A stretch of DNA of 64,000 bases from Lepiota brunneoincarnata (Eukaryota; Basidiomycota; Agaricomycetes; Agaricales; Agaricaceae), in assembly GCA_023014365.1 (NCBI GenBank), contig JAEBUN010000006.1:1302001-1366000 (forward strand), in the 5' to 3' direction. Under the pieces are notes generated by a model. The model was given only the letters and a program-made list of their open reading frames with translations. It searched no databases and was not told the origin of the DNA. Of this stretch, positions 47,689 through 58,765 are shown piece after piece (positions within the stretch are counted from its first letter, which is position 1; each line of letters begins with the position of its first letter). A program made the position numbers and the translations under genes.

Positions 47689-49999
47689 TCAGGTATGCCC
47701 ATCATACACCAAGTCCAACCGCCTCAGCAATTTCTGCGCCAGAAGGACCTCTTCCAGGTTCAGCTCACTCTCCTCTTTCTCAACCTGCTTTCTCAAACCG
47801 TTCCTTCGCCTTTCGCTCTCAGACGACTTGTTCCACAACCGATGCGTCTCTTTCGTAATTGATGGACTCCCTGAGAGACCTCCACTTTCTCGCCCGTCTC
47901 TACCACCACTCGGGGGCGATCGGAAGGGGATGGGAACAGGGGATCCCTTCCTACGTACAGGAGAAGACTTGAGCGGGCCAGGCGAACCTGTCCTCTTTCT
48001 CGCCGTTGAGCGCACTCCCAAGTCTCTCTTCACGATATCTAGCGTCCCCCCTGACTCGTGGGGCTGAGCAGTCGTGCCCGGTTCATCTGCAGTACCAGTG
48101 GACACGCGTGATGCGAGCTGCCTTTTGGACATGCTGCCCAGTCCGCCCAAAACATCGGCGTCCACCGAGAAATGTGACTGCACAGGAGGTGGCTTGAAGG
48201 AACTAGGAGACTCCTTACTCCTAATGCTAGACTTGAGGCTTGAATTCGACCTATACGATGACAAGGAGGGCTTGCAACTCTCCAGCATGGGCATGGGCGA
48301 GTCAGCCCTCTTAAACACCCTAGGTGCGCCCTGTCCCGTATTCCTCGCTACTCGAGTTGGCCCTTCAGCGGGCATGGGCATGGGCATAGGGGAATCTGGT
48401 CGCTTTCCATACCGGGGCGATCCTCGTTCTCCCGTCCCATCCTTGAAATTTCCCGACGAATTCAAGGCCGTCCCCTCTCACTTCTTCCCCCCCCCTCCGC
48501 CCACCTGACGTAGGCAATGTCTTCCTCAACGAAGCCGGGAAATCAGCCATCGTCACTTCAGTGTGCTCGTCTCTTCCGCTCACAACTACTGGCAGCTTCC
48601 CCCAAGCGGCCGCTCTCGACTTGACGATCGGCACTTGGTCTTCTGAGCCCGGGATGGGTCGCCCGGCATTCCAAGCGGTATCCTCCTCTTCACCGTGCCC
48701 GTCTCTCGCATCTTCTCGCGCTTTCGTCTTGTCAAACCCTCTTTCCCGAGTGTTCCTACTCTCTTCGTATCCATTGTTACTATGGCCCCCGTCCGAACTT
48801 GCACCGTTAACCCATTTCGGAAGTGCAAATCCCGGCGTAGGACTTGCGAATGGGTCTGTGAGGTCAACAAAGTCGGCCGTCTCGGAAGATTCCCCAGCAT
48901 TTCCTGCACTGGCATTGTCTTCCCGAGTCCCGTCCCGTCCCTTCCCTCCTCCATCCTTCCGCATCATCTTCGCCCTTGATAAGAGCGGATACCATTCGTG
49001 TATCTTCGACCCATTCCGTTTATGATCACCCTTGGGGGGCTGCCCTTCGACGAGATCGGAGCCTGGGCCACGGGCGGAGTAAGTATGAATTGTCAACGGC
49101 CTCCTCAATCTTGCCCTAATCCTTTCCGCCTTCCTCCACGCCGACCGGGATGTGGGACTACCGGAGAGGTACGACACGGGGCATTCAGGGGTTCCCAAAG
49201 ACAGGGTAGGGGACTTTGGACTGGCGAAGGACAGTGTGGGTGACTTGGGACCGGCAGAAGGCGCAAGAGGTGAAGCTGGGCAAGAAAATAAAACTCCAGG
49301 GCTCCGCGGATCGCTCGTCTCTGCATCCAGGCTTGTATAACTCAAGAGTCCATCATAACACCCAGGGTCCGACACGGGTGTGTCAACAACATCGGCCACA
49401 ACCTCCAAGTACTTCTCCAGCCCGATGTCTCTTACTACATTCACCCTCGCCTCCGGACACATGACACCCACCCTCACTTCCTCCTCCTCCCCATGCCTTC
49501 GTTCCCTCCTCCATTCTGGGTGCGCCTCCTTCAACCTTGGGGTATCTGGCGGACTGGGCAGTTGTGCGTCCCATCCGCCGCGAATCAAAACAGGCAATTC
49601 CGTTCCCTCGTCCTCGACTTTCCGTTCGAAACACGCCTTCCTCTCTTCAGTCACCCGGTCAATTTGATCAAAAACAGTGATGGGGGTTCTCTTTAGGCGC
49701 GGGGACGAAAACGAAGACGAGACGGATGCAAACCTCTGGTGCTTTTTCGTGGCACTGGTATCGCTCGTGCCAAACCCCCTGGATTTCTTGATGCCTCCCA
49801 GCTTCGCACCCGGCATCTTTTCAATGCCAATGCCCCTAGTGCCCTTTTTGTTAACCTTTTCCGGGCAATCCCCACCATCGCCTCGTGGCATCATATCGAC
49901 TCCTGCTTCTTCATCTTGCCTTCGCGCAACGGTAGTAATTGAATCATTAACTAAAGGCACTCCGCCGCGCCCTAGCCAAATGCCATGCACTATGACCAT
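47689..49999 (-). CDS. Long disordered basidiomycete protein of unknown function
   Basis: An open frame from 49999 to about 48490 continues in the next frame to a stop at 47689, giving about 800 residues. It is almost entirely low complexity. Early features are a basic segment and a conserved-looking block TPITVFDQIDRVTEERKACF then LPVLIRGGWDAQLPSPPDTP. An SPKSPTLS/SPKSPTLSL repeat and SAWRKAERIRARLRRP follow. The second part has KRPDSPMPMPMPAEGPTRV and KRADSPMPM repeats. The C-terminus is helical (KEESELNLEEVLLAQKLLRR). The frame switch coincides with a nine-C run at 48487-48495, so a homopolymer length error or polymorphism is likely. SP-rich repeats suggest proline-directed phosphorylation. 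The start codon is provisional. Confidence 0.5.
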
Positions 50000-50002
50000 T
50001 GA

Positions 50003-51620
50003 TTAGCGGATCAAGGTGGAACATACGTGAGTGCACTCACAGTAAAAAGCCAAGATGAAACTACAGACGCAAACAGCCATGAATGTAGTTTCCACGACTC
50101 TAAGAAGCGAGGTGCTTCTAGTGATAGAGCCTGGAGTTGTATCACTGACTCCAAGGACTAAGAGTAAAGCACCGCTGAGCAAAGCGCACAGTTGTGCCAT
50201 CAAAAGCACAACAAGGATATTCCTTGCTCGTAAGCGTAACAGGGAAGTCTTCTCTCTAATTCCCGAGGGCGCTAACTGCGAAGAGAATGGTGTGGGCTTG
50301 GCTGGAAGATGGGGCCTAGCTTTAGCATCCACGTCCATATCGGTAGCGCAGCCATGGTTCCCAACCTCTGCCAATTTAGGAGAGGGGATGGCCATAGTGG
50401 AGTAGGTGAAATCCTTGGCATGCAAGCCTGCTTCTGGGGACTTGTGGTCACCGCCCGGTTTGTGTGTTTGATCAGAGGAAGAGGGGAATGAAGCCGACGA
50501 GGACGCGGGAGAAGGAAGGGGAGGGGGAATAAGGACGGTAATCGCGGTATTCAGCTTGGGTAACTTTGTGGAGGTCGAAGCAGGATCTCTTGGCTTTGAG
50601 CTTGATTTGGGCGATATGGAAACAGAAGCATAGGTTGTCGTTGAGGTCTGTATGGTTGAGAGCTTGAATGGTTTGACCAGCTTGGAACGCGGCGAGGTTG
50701 AGGGTCCAACAGGAAAAAAGTGTGAGTGTATGAGGTGGGCCAGAAGGGGGATGGTGGAGAGGGTGAAAATCAGAAAGACAAGGGGAGGGATGACAGGGGG
50801 AATAACATGAATAAAGGACGCTATGAGCCCAAGAACGGCAGCTAGAGGGAAGAGTACGAATGAGTATATGCGTGTCGGATGGGTCCTGGGCCATACCACA
50901 AAAGAGAAAGAAGGAGAGAATGAATGTATATGATTTTATTCGTTTGCTAGGCGAGAGCCATGGAACAGGGCTGCTGTACTTGTAGGTCAAGTATAGCACT
51001 GATATACCCACTAGGGGAACGCATACATCAGCGAATAATCCTCTCTCAAGCCGAAGAACATACGTTCGGCATATAAACAAGTCTGGATGACAAGCCCTGC
51101 TTTGGAGAGAGAGAACAAACCCGTGCTAGCGTTGAGACCGATAGCTCCCGCGGCTGTGGCGAGAGCTGCCAAAGACAATATCGCAGACCAAGAGAGAGGG
51201 GACGAGTGATGGGTGTGGGGGGAAAGCAGGAGACGGAAAACGAGGAGGAGCGCAAAGAGGGGGACGAGGAAACAGAGAGCGGGAGGTATCGCCTGAAGCG
51301 TTGGGAGCATGGGTGGTGTTGTGGGTTTGGGGGGGGGGGAAGGAGAGGAGAGGAGAGGAGAAGGTCGAAAGAGAGGCAGTTGTATGGCCGCGGGCATTAG
51401 GATTGTCAAAGAGAGTAGCCAGGAAAGGAGAAGCGATGTCCATATCTGATATCCTCTTGTGCAGATCATCAGTTGACGTGACTTCCCTTTGGTCGTGACC
51501 CGGCTGTCCTTTCCCCTGAAATTGCAGGTGCCAATGTATAGCCAAGGCAACACACACGAGGGTCCGAAGGATGGACCCTGTGATCATATCTACTCGTTCT
51601 TCTGCCCGAGTGTGCTGCAT
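50003..51620 (-). CDS. Multi-pass membrane protein, unknown function
   Basis: A multi-exon model on the minus strand with at least seven hydrophobic segments: SLLLSWLLSLTILMPAAIQL, LCFLVPLFALLLVFRLLL, WSAILSLAALATAAGAIGLN, VPLVGISVLYLTYKY, LAAVLGLIASFIHVIPPVIP, LVFLIFTLSTIPLLAHLI, LVVLLMAQLCALLSGALLLV and a final TTFMAVCVCSFILAFYC. A Ser/Lys-rich cytosolic loop lies between the sixth and seventh. Stops and splice signals allow joining, for example GTATGGCCC to CCCTCTAG near 50890-50830. Exon limits near the N-terminus are uncertain; MQHTRAEERVDMITGSILRT at 51620 is a candidate start. No family recognised. Confidence 0.45.
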
Positions 51621-51930
51621 GGTGTCGCCGGCATCCTGAGGAACTGTCTTGCCAGGCAGATGGTAGCGGATAGCCTACTCGCCGATGCGCATAGTCTAGC
51701 AGCGCCACAGCCAGAGTCGACAGGCGTCGTGGGTTTGTTTTACCCCCAATGAGCCAGTGCAGTGTTTGGTTATGTTTTGACCCAGGTTATATAATGCCAC
51801 GTATTGTGTGAGTCTGTTCTTTACGACTTCCACGTAGTCCGTCCTGCGTTCCGCAGTATCTCGAGTCGTACAAGACTTGTCCCCTCTTTCCTCTGCGAAT
51901 CTGACCACGACACACTACGTTTCCTACCAA

Positions 51931-53166
51931 ATGGCCGACACCGTTAACCCATCTTCCTTCTCCCACCCTTCCCCCTCCCCTGCCCCCTCCACCCCAGAAC
52001 CTGGCCCATCCCCGCAAGCGCCCCCGTTCTGAATTATCTTCTGAAGAACGCAAAGAGGCCCGTGCGCATCGTAACCGTATCGCTGCACAGAACTCTCGTG
52101 ACCGTCGCAAGGCCCAGTTCTCCTTCCTAGAGCATCGTGTCACAGAGCTCGAGGAGGAGAACCGTCAGCTCCGTATCTCCATCGGCCTCTTCTCCCAAGG
52201 CCAACATGCACCTGCAATCCCTGTCTCTGTAGCCCCAACAACACTAACTCCCGTTCCTGTGACCGTCCCTGTACCATCTGCAGGCGACCTTGCCCGCGAA
52301 CGGGAAAACGCCGAGCTCAAGGAACGCATCAAAACTCTTGAGCGTGGCTGGGATGCCGTGGTTAAAGCACTTGCAGCGCAGGGCCTCCCCACTGGTCTGG
52401 CACCAGTTCCCGCTGCCTCAACACCCAAATCCCTTCCTACACCTGCCGCTGCGTTTCCTTCCCCGGCGCCCTCCCACTCCTCCCTCGACATCGAAACCAT
52501 CTCACCCCCTTCCGCGCCCTCATCAACGCCTGTCCTCGTCCCCACCTCCAGCACTAGCACCTCCCCAAAACCCCTCCTTTCCCAGCCCCAGCACTCTGTT
52601 ACCAATGAGGATGAGTCGACGACCAGTGTATCCCAAGATTCCACTCGCCATCTAGCACGGATGGCGACCACCGAGTCTAACTTGGTGGCCCTGCAGCGGG
52701 TGGACTTGCGGCGCTCCAGTCGGCGCTCTTTGTTGACACCCTGGGAATTGGGCTGCCTTCGAGCCAAGGAGCGCAGGGTGCGATCGACGAACAGGCGATG
52801 GAAGAGCTCTTTAGGGAGATCCTCGTCCCTGTACCTTCTGGCGAGACGGTGAGCTCGGGGGAACAGGAGCAGCAGGAGGAAGTTGATAGGGAGAACAGGT
52901 GCACTAGGCTTGAGGAGAGCAGGCATTGCGGCGATAAGGATGAAAAGATGGAGGACAATTGTGCTGATGATGACCTTGGCCTTTCTACCGATGGGGACAA
53001 GTCCATCGACTGGGCCAGTGAAATTGGGATGCAGAGGTTCCTGGACTCAATATCCACGGCGCAGCAAACATTTGTCAACCCAGAATTTGCCATGAATGAC
53101 ATGGGCTTGGGACTCCTCTCGTGGAACGAGGTTGAGGGGATGGGTACTGGTGTCGATGTTTTTTAG
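51931..53166 (+). CDS. HAC1/XBP1-type bZIP transcription factor
   Basis: The unfolded-protein-response bZIP of fungi (Hac1, HacA, Cib1, Hxl1). Exon 1 is only ATG GCC GAC ACC (51931-51942). An intron at 51943-51997 with a long pyrimidine tract leads to NLAHPRKRPRSELSSEERKE then ARAHRNRIAAQNSRDRRKAQ. This is the basic region with NxxAAxxSRDRR, nearly identical to the Hac1 class. The zipper is FSFLEHRVTELEEENRQLRI. A Pro/Ser linker and second coil (LKERIKTLERGWDAVVKALA) follow. The N-terminal frame ends in a basic, non-conserved tail at about 52852. A different frame encodes an acidic C-terminus (AIDEQAMEELFREIL to GMGTGVDVF, stop 53164-53166). Joining the two needs removal of 3n+2 nt near CTGCAGC at 52691, as in Ire1-spliced homologues. 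Confidence 0.82.
52691..52720 (+). promoter_or_regulatory. Candidate Ire1 splice region of the HAC1-type mRNA
   Basis: CTGCAGC at 52691-52697 matches the CNG'CNGN loop cleaved by Ire1 in HAC1/XBP1 mRNAs, with cleavage expected after CTG. The downstream frame becomes open and natural (SALFVDTLGIGLPSSQGAQG) from about 52714. Removing about 20 nt would fit and equals the intron size in some ascomycete homologues. The 3' cleavage site is not clear: GACT and AGTC near 52703-52721 could form a weak stem. A 20-nt GT-AG segment (52700-52719) also exists but is too short for the spliceosome. Confidence 0.5.
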
Positions 53167-54330
53167 ACTGCACGCCCAGTGCCTTTCACTCTTCTATTTT
53201 TCAACTCCCTCGTTCTGCGCTTGGTACCTATTATCGGACTCGCTTATTGACCCCCCACGCGCTCCGATCCCGTCCACCCCAACCTCATGGCTAGGCCGAC
53301 TCGGTTTATATTGTTTGTGCCGCGCTACGAAAGGAACCAAAATCGCTACCAACTGACCCTCGGGTCATTCCCTGGTGGTTGGATCGTCATTACTTCTATC
53401 CATCTATTTATTCTCTTCGCTCTATGTACCGTATCTTTCTCTGGTTTGGGTTCTGCATACTGCATCGTCTTATCTATTTTTCTATCTACTTCCACTCTAC
53501 TCTAGTTTTTTCTTCGTCTCGTCCTTTTTTTTTTTTTTTTTCTCACAGGAGGGCTTTTTCCTTCATTTTTCTCTCTTACCTAGCCTTACTTCCCCTCGCC
53601 CGCCCGCCCGTCTGCTGACGCCCCCAACAGCCACCTCTACTACTCTGATAAAGGACGACCGCCTCGGGACTGATTCATTGCCATCAGAAGCATTGGCCAC
53701 AGAATGGGTGGGTGAAAGATCGAGAGACCAGACGAGGGACATTGCGATCCGAGACCGTACCTTGCTCCCCTCATTGGGTATTGAGCAGCGGGACCTTTGG
53801 CTATCGCTGTCCTTTTTTGTGTTCGCTCGCTTTCTGAAGCCTGTGGTGTTGGTCTGGTGTCATGTGGTGTTGGATCTCGTTTCCGGTGTTGGGAGTTTCA
53901 TTGACTCAGTTGTGGTTTGGGTGCTGGCGGTCGTTCGTCTCGTTTGGTGGGCCAAGTATATAGGTTAGGTTTGGACTGAAATGAGAGACTGTCTTCCCTC
54001 CTAAGACAAGGGTGTGATGTGTGATATTCATATTACACATTGAACGCCCCCGCTTAACGACATGTCGTTGCTTGTAGTGGAGTGTTGATTCGGATGGTGC
54101 ATTGCTTCGGACAAGCTCTGATGTCTCATGTTCGATTGGGGCAGGCCTAATTATTTTCTGAAGGCATACATATGAAGGCATTTCATGCATCCTTGCGTTT
54201 TTAAATCTTGACCTATGTGACCGTTCGAACCAATACTCCGACACAGGACCTCAAAGCGTGACAAACCCTATCAAGGTATTGGTATTGTCATTGATCCGTA
54301 TCCCAAATTCAGCGAGAGTCTGTAAGGATT
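53167..54330. other. 3' flank of the bZIP gene and intergenic DNA
   Basis: It is pyrimidine-rich with long T runs (about 53528-53540). Open frames here look like low-complexity artefacts and are more likely 3' untranslated sequence. Confidence 0.4.
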
Positions 54331-54354
54331 AAGGAAGGAGGTGGTAATTAGTAG

Positions 54355-55919
54355 GGACCGTCAAAATCAACCAAGGTTGAAGCAGAGTCCAGAGAATCGA
54401 AAATGGTGTCAGGACTCTCTCGCCCGGTGACGGATGAGGTATACCGAGAACTGGGGTAGGTAGCAGCATAACCTGGCCTGGTGCTGTTTCCTGGCCTTCC
54501 GACCCCCGCCCTCCTGACAATATATTGCCTTCTCCTGGACCCCCTACTCCCCCCTTGCCTTGTTCCGTTCGATGCGGTGGACGGGGGACCGGAGTAGGGA
54601 GGATCTCGCCAGGTGCCGTTTCCTGACTCGCTGGCCCCCGCGCTCCCAGCCCCGACCCCACCTTGCCCCCCCCTCCCTCGTCCTGCTCCGCCCCTTCCTC
54701 GTCCTGCTTCGCCCCCTCCTTGTCCTGCTCCGCCCCTCCCTCGCCCTGCTCCGCCCCTTCCTCGTCCTGCTTCGTCCCTTCCTCGTCCTGCTTCGTCCCT
54801 TCCTCGTCCTGCTTCGCCCCCTCCTCGTCCTGCTCCGCCCCTCCCTCGTCCTGCTCCGCCCCCTCCTCGTCCTGCTCCGCCCCTCCCTCGTCCTGCTTGA
54901 TTATTCCTGGCCGCAGCAATTCCCTGCCGTCGGCCCCTTCTGGTTAGTCGCCGTGATCTACGCCGTGGTATATCCTGCTCATGTTAAAAACAATGACCAA
55001 GGCTTTAGTAGAGAGGCGGCCGCTTAGACATACATCTGGGTTGGGTTTAGTAAGACGACGCCGCGGGCGTCTGGGCGGTCTCACCTGCTTATGTTGATCA
55101 AATGACTTGAGCATAGGGAGAACCCAAGCATACCTCAGGCTTGGTCAGTCTGTTCTGTTCAGGGTTGGTGACAAATGGCCCGGACAATAGGGGAGACATA
55201 CCTCAGGTTTGGTAAAAAGCACTCCCATTCTTTTTCTTTTCAAATCCCCCCCGTGCTCGGCTGCTAGTTGGCTAATTGATGCGACTTGGGATTAGAGATG
55301 GTTGTCCTTTGTCTCTAATCATGCCAGGACAGAACTCGAAAAGAGAAGAGGGCATGTTGACTTATACGTATTACTCACCGTGGGTCCAAGGGCCCATAGC
55401 GTGTCTGGATCGGAGAGCAGTATAAAATAGGCTAATCGCGGATCATCATCCTTCAGGAGATCAGAACGAACAGGGGAAAGAAGCATAGGGCCACCCATTC
55501 AAGTAACCGGATTGGAAACAGACCAATGCCTTCCAGGACTCGGACCTAATCACCATGGGCTTGTCTGCTGTTCACACCTAGGCGAAGTGGTGGGATGAAG
55601 GTGATAAATTTCCAAGCAGCAGAGTACAGACTTTTTTTATTGTTAGGATGATTAATTGGAAATTAATATACGGATATAGTTCTCGACGGCGGAATCACCC
55701 CCGAGGATTGGAGAGAACGATATGCTTTCTGCTCGAGGTATTGAGAGCATACGGGAAACGCCAAGCACATTAGCTACTGAGTGTTCGAACACCTCAACTC
55801 CTTCGAGCTATTCTCCAATTTACTTTGTGATTGAATGGGAAAGCCAGGAACTGTTTAGATATATAACCCGCCACGGAGTTGGACTGGGACAACCTCTGAT
55901 CTTGGGAGGTGGCAATTAG
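54355..55919. repeat. Tandem array, unit 1 (about 1,565 bp)
   Basis: It begins GGGACCGTCAAAATCAA and runs to the next occurrence of that sequence at 55920. It contains an expanded C-rich minisatellite (54676-54897) and TATAAAATAGGC at 55421. The 65-codon plus-strand frame MLSARGIESIRETPSTLATE is at 55722-55919. A minus-strand open frame of 196 codons covers the left part (54919 to 54329). Confidence 0.9.
54676..54897. repeat. 21-bp minisatellite encoding acidic heptapeptides on the minus strand
   Basis: About ten copies of CCTCGTCCTGCTCCGCCCCT-like 21-bp units. On the minus strand they read as QDEEGAE, QDEGGAE, QDEEGAK and QDEEGTK variants, in frame for the whole block. In units 2 and 3 of the surrounding array the same site has only a few copies (near 56300-56360 and 57690-57720), so this is a length-variable locus. 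Confidence 0.9.
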
Positions 55920-57319
55920 GGGGGACCGTCAAAATCAATCAACCAAGGTTGAAGCAGAGTCCAGAGGATCGACAACGGTGCCAGAACTCTCTCGCCGTGT
56001 GACCGATGCGGTATACCGAGAACCGCGGTAGGTAGCAGCATAATCTGACCTGATGTCAGGAGTCTCTCGCCCGGTGGCCGATGGGGTACGCCGGGAACTG
56101 CGGTGGGTAGCAGCATAATCTGGCCTGGTGCTGTTTTGTGGTCTCCCGACCTCCGCCCTCCTGACAATATATTGCCCTCTCCTGGGCAGGCGACCGGGGT
56201 GGGGAGGAGGAGGATCTGGCCTGGTGCTGTTTCCTGGCTCGCTGGCCCCCGCCCTCCCAGCCCCGACCATACCTCGCCCCCCTCCCCCCCTGCTCCTCCC
56301 TTGTTCTGCTTCGTCCCTTCCTCGTCCTGCTCCGCCCCTCCCTCGTCCTGCTTCGCCCCTCCCCCATCCCGTTTCATTACCCCAGGGCCTCACGAGAAAC
56401 CCGCCTCCTGCCGCGGCAATTTCCTGCTCATGCTAAAAACAATGACCAAGGCTTTAGTAGAGAGGCGGCTGCTTAGACATACATCGACTGCGTTTGGGTT
56501 GGGTCTAACAAGACGACGCCGCAGGCGTCTGGGCGGTCCCACCTGCTTATGTTGATCAAAATGACTTGAGCATAGGGAGAACCCAAGCATACCTCAGGTG
56601 TGCTGGAGGTCGATCCCATTCTTTTTCTTTTCAAGTCCCCCCCCCCGGTGCTCGGCTGCTAGTTGGCTAATTGATGCGACTTGGGATTAGAGATGGTTGA
56701 GTCCCCTGTCCCTACTCATGCCAGGACAGAACTCGAAAAGAGAGGACTGCATGTTGACTTATACGTATTACTCACCGTGGGTCCAAGGGCCCATAGCGCG
56801 TCTGGATCGGAGAGCAGTATAAAATAAGGCCAATTGCGGATCATCATCCTTCAGGAGATTAGAACGAACAGGGGAAAGAAGCATAGGGCCACCCATTCAA
56901 GTAACTGGATTGGAAAAGGACCACCGCCTTCCAGGGACTCGGACCTAATCACCATGGGCTTGTCTGCTGTTCACACCTAGGCGAAGTGGCGGGATGAAGG
57001 TGATAAATTTCCAAGCAGCAAAGTACAGACTTTTTTTGTTGTTAGGATGATTAATTGGAAATTAATATACGGATATAGTTCTCGACGGCGGAATCACCCC
57101 CGAGGATTGGAGAGAACGATATGCTTTCTGCTCGAGGTATTGAGAGCATACGGGAAACGCCAAGCACATTAGCTACTGAGTGTTCGAACACCTCAACTCC
57201 TTCGAGCTATTCTCCAATTTACTTTGTGATTGAATGGGAAAGCCAGGAACTGTTTAGATATATAACCCGCCACGGAGTTGGACTGGGACAACCTCTGATC
57301 TTGGGAGGTGGCAATTAGG
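55920..57319. repeat. Tandem array, unit 2 (1,400 bp)
   Basis: Same order of elements as unit 1. TATAAAATA is at 56818 and the 65-codon frame at 57121-57318 has the same translation as in unit 1. It lacks the segment between two CATACCTCAGG direct repeats that units 1 and 3 keep (CTTGGTCAGTCTGTTCTG...), consistent with deletion by slippage. It contains a doubled sub-repeat near 55975-56130 (GTATACCGAGAACCGCGGTA and GGTACGCCGGGAACTGCGG). Confidence 0.9.
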
Positions 57320-58765
57320 GGGGGACCGTCAAAATCAATCAACCAAGGTTGAAGCAGAGTCCAGAGGATCGACAACGGTGCCAGAACTCTCTCGCCGTGT
57401 GACCGATGCGGTATACCGAGAACCGCGGTAGGTAGCAGCATAATCTGACCTGATGTCAGGAGTCTCTCGCCCGGTGGCCGATGGGGTACGCCGGGAACTG
57501 CGGTGGGTAGCAGCATAATCTGGCCTGGTGCTGTTTTGTGGTCTCCCGACCTCCGCCCTCCCGACAATATATTGCCCTCTCCTGGGCAGGCGACCGGGGT
57601 AGGGAGGAGGAGGATCTGGCCTGGTGCTGTTTCCTGACTCGCTGGCCCACGCGCTCCCGGCCCAAACCCCACCTTGCCCCCCCCTCCACCTGCTGCTCCC
57701 TTGTTCTGCTCCGCCCCACCCCCGTCTCGTTTCACGACCCGAGGGCCTCGCGAGAAACACGCCTCCTGCCGCGGCAATTTCCTGCTCATACTAAAAACAA
57801 TGACCAAGGCTTTAGTAGAGAGGCGGCCGCTTAGACATACATAGACTGCATTTGGGTTGGGTTTAACAAGACAACGCCGCTCGCGTCCGGGCAGTCCCGC
57901 CTGCTTATGTTGATCAAAATGACTTGAGCATAGGGAGAACCCAAGCATACCTCAGGCTTGGTCAGTCTGTTCTGTTCAGGGTTGGTGACAAATGGCCCGG
58001 ACAATAGGGGAGACATACCTCAGGTGTGCTGGAGGTCGATCCCATTCTTTTTCTTTTCAAGTCCCCCCCCCCGGTGCTCGGCTGCTAGTTGGCTAATTGA
58101 TGCGACTTGGGATTAGAGATGGTTGAGTCCCCTGTCCCTACTCATGCCAGGACAGAACTCGAAAAGAGAGGACTGCATGTTGACTTATACGTATTACTCA
58201 CCGTGGGTCCAAGGGCCCATAGCGCGTCTGGATCGGAGAGCAGTATAAAATAAGGCCAATTGCGGATCATCATCCTTTAGGAGATCAGAACGAACAGGGG
58301 AAAGAAGCATAGGGCCACCCATTCAAGTAACTGGATTGGAAAAGGACCACCGCCTTCCGGGACTCGGACCTAATCACCACGGGCCCGCCCGTTGTTCACA
58401 CCTAGGCGAAGTGGCGGGATGAAGCCGGGGCCAACCTGGTGATAAATTTCCAAGCAGTAAAGTACAGACTTTTTTTATTGTTACGATGATTAATTGGAAT
58501 TTAAAATACGGATACAGTTCTCGACGGCGGAATCACCCCCCGAGGATCGGAGAGAACGATATGCTTTCTGCTCGGGGTATTGAGAGCAGGTTTCAGGAAT
58601 CGGGCCCATTACGGGAAACGCCAAGCACATTAGCTACTGAGTGTTCGAACACCTGGTGTGTGTCCTCAACTCCTTCGAGCTATTCTCCAATTTACTTAGT
58701 GATTGGATGCGAAAGCCAGGAGCTATTTAGATACATAACTCGCCACGGGGTCGACTAGGACAACT
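57320..58765. repeat. Tandem array, unit 3 (about 1,445 bp)
   Basis: TATAAAATA is at 58244. It carries the longest minus-strand frame of the array (57948 to 57193, 251 codons, crossing into unit 2). The plus-strand frame at 58486-58758 is a longer version of MLSARGIES, with two insertions of 21 and 12 bases relative to units 1 and 2, both multiples of three. The similarity to the array ends near 58765. Confidence 0.88.

Noticed and set aside
51931..52032. Short Pro-rich protein beginning MADTVNPSSFSHPSPSP
   Set aside because: The tract is an intron with a pyrimidine-rich 3' end; splicing from ACC|GTTAAC to CCCCAG|AAC restores the bZIP basic region in frame.
53375..53968. Hydrophobic plus-strand frame of almost 200 codons
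   Set aside because: Low-complexity Phe/Ser/Leu translation of T- and C-runs directly after the bZIP stop; better explained as 3' untranslated DNA.
54560..55027. Plus-strand LVLLRP-repeat frame over the minisatellite
   Set aside because: Any 21-bp repeat is open in several frames; this one gives an implausible Leu/Arg/Pro repeat, and the minus-strand acidic reading is more protein-like.
54355..58765. Array units as LTR retrotransposon repeats
   Set aside because: Each unit has a TATA box, but I found no TG...CA ends, primer-binding site, polypurine tract or reverse transcriptase between copies.
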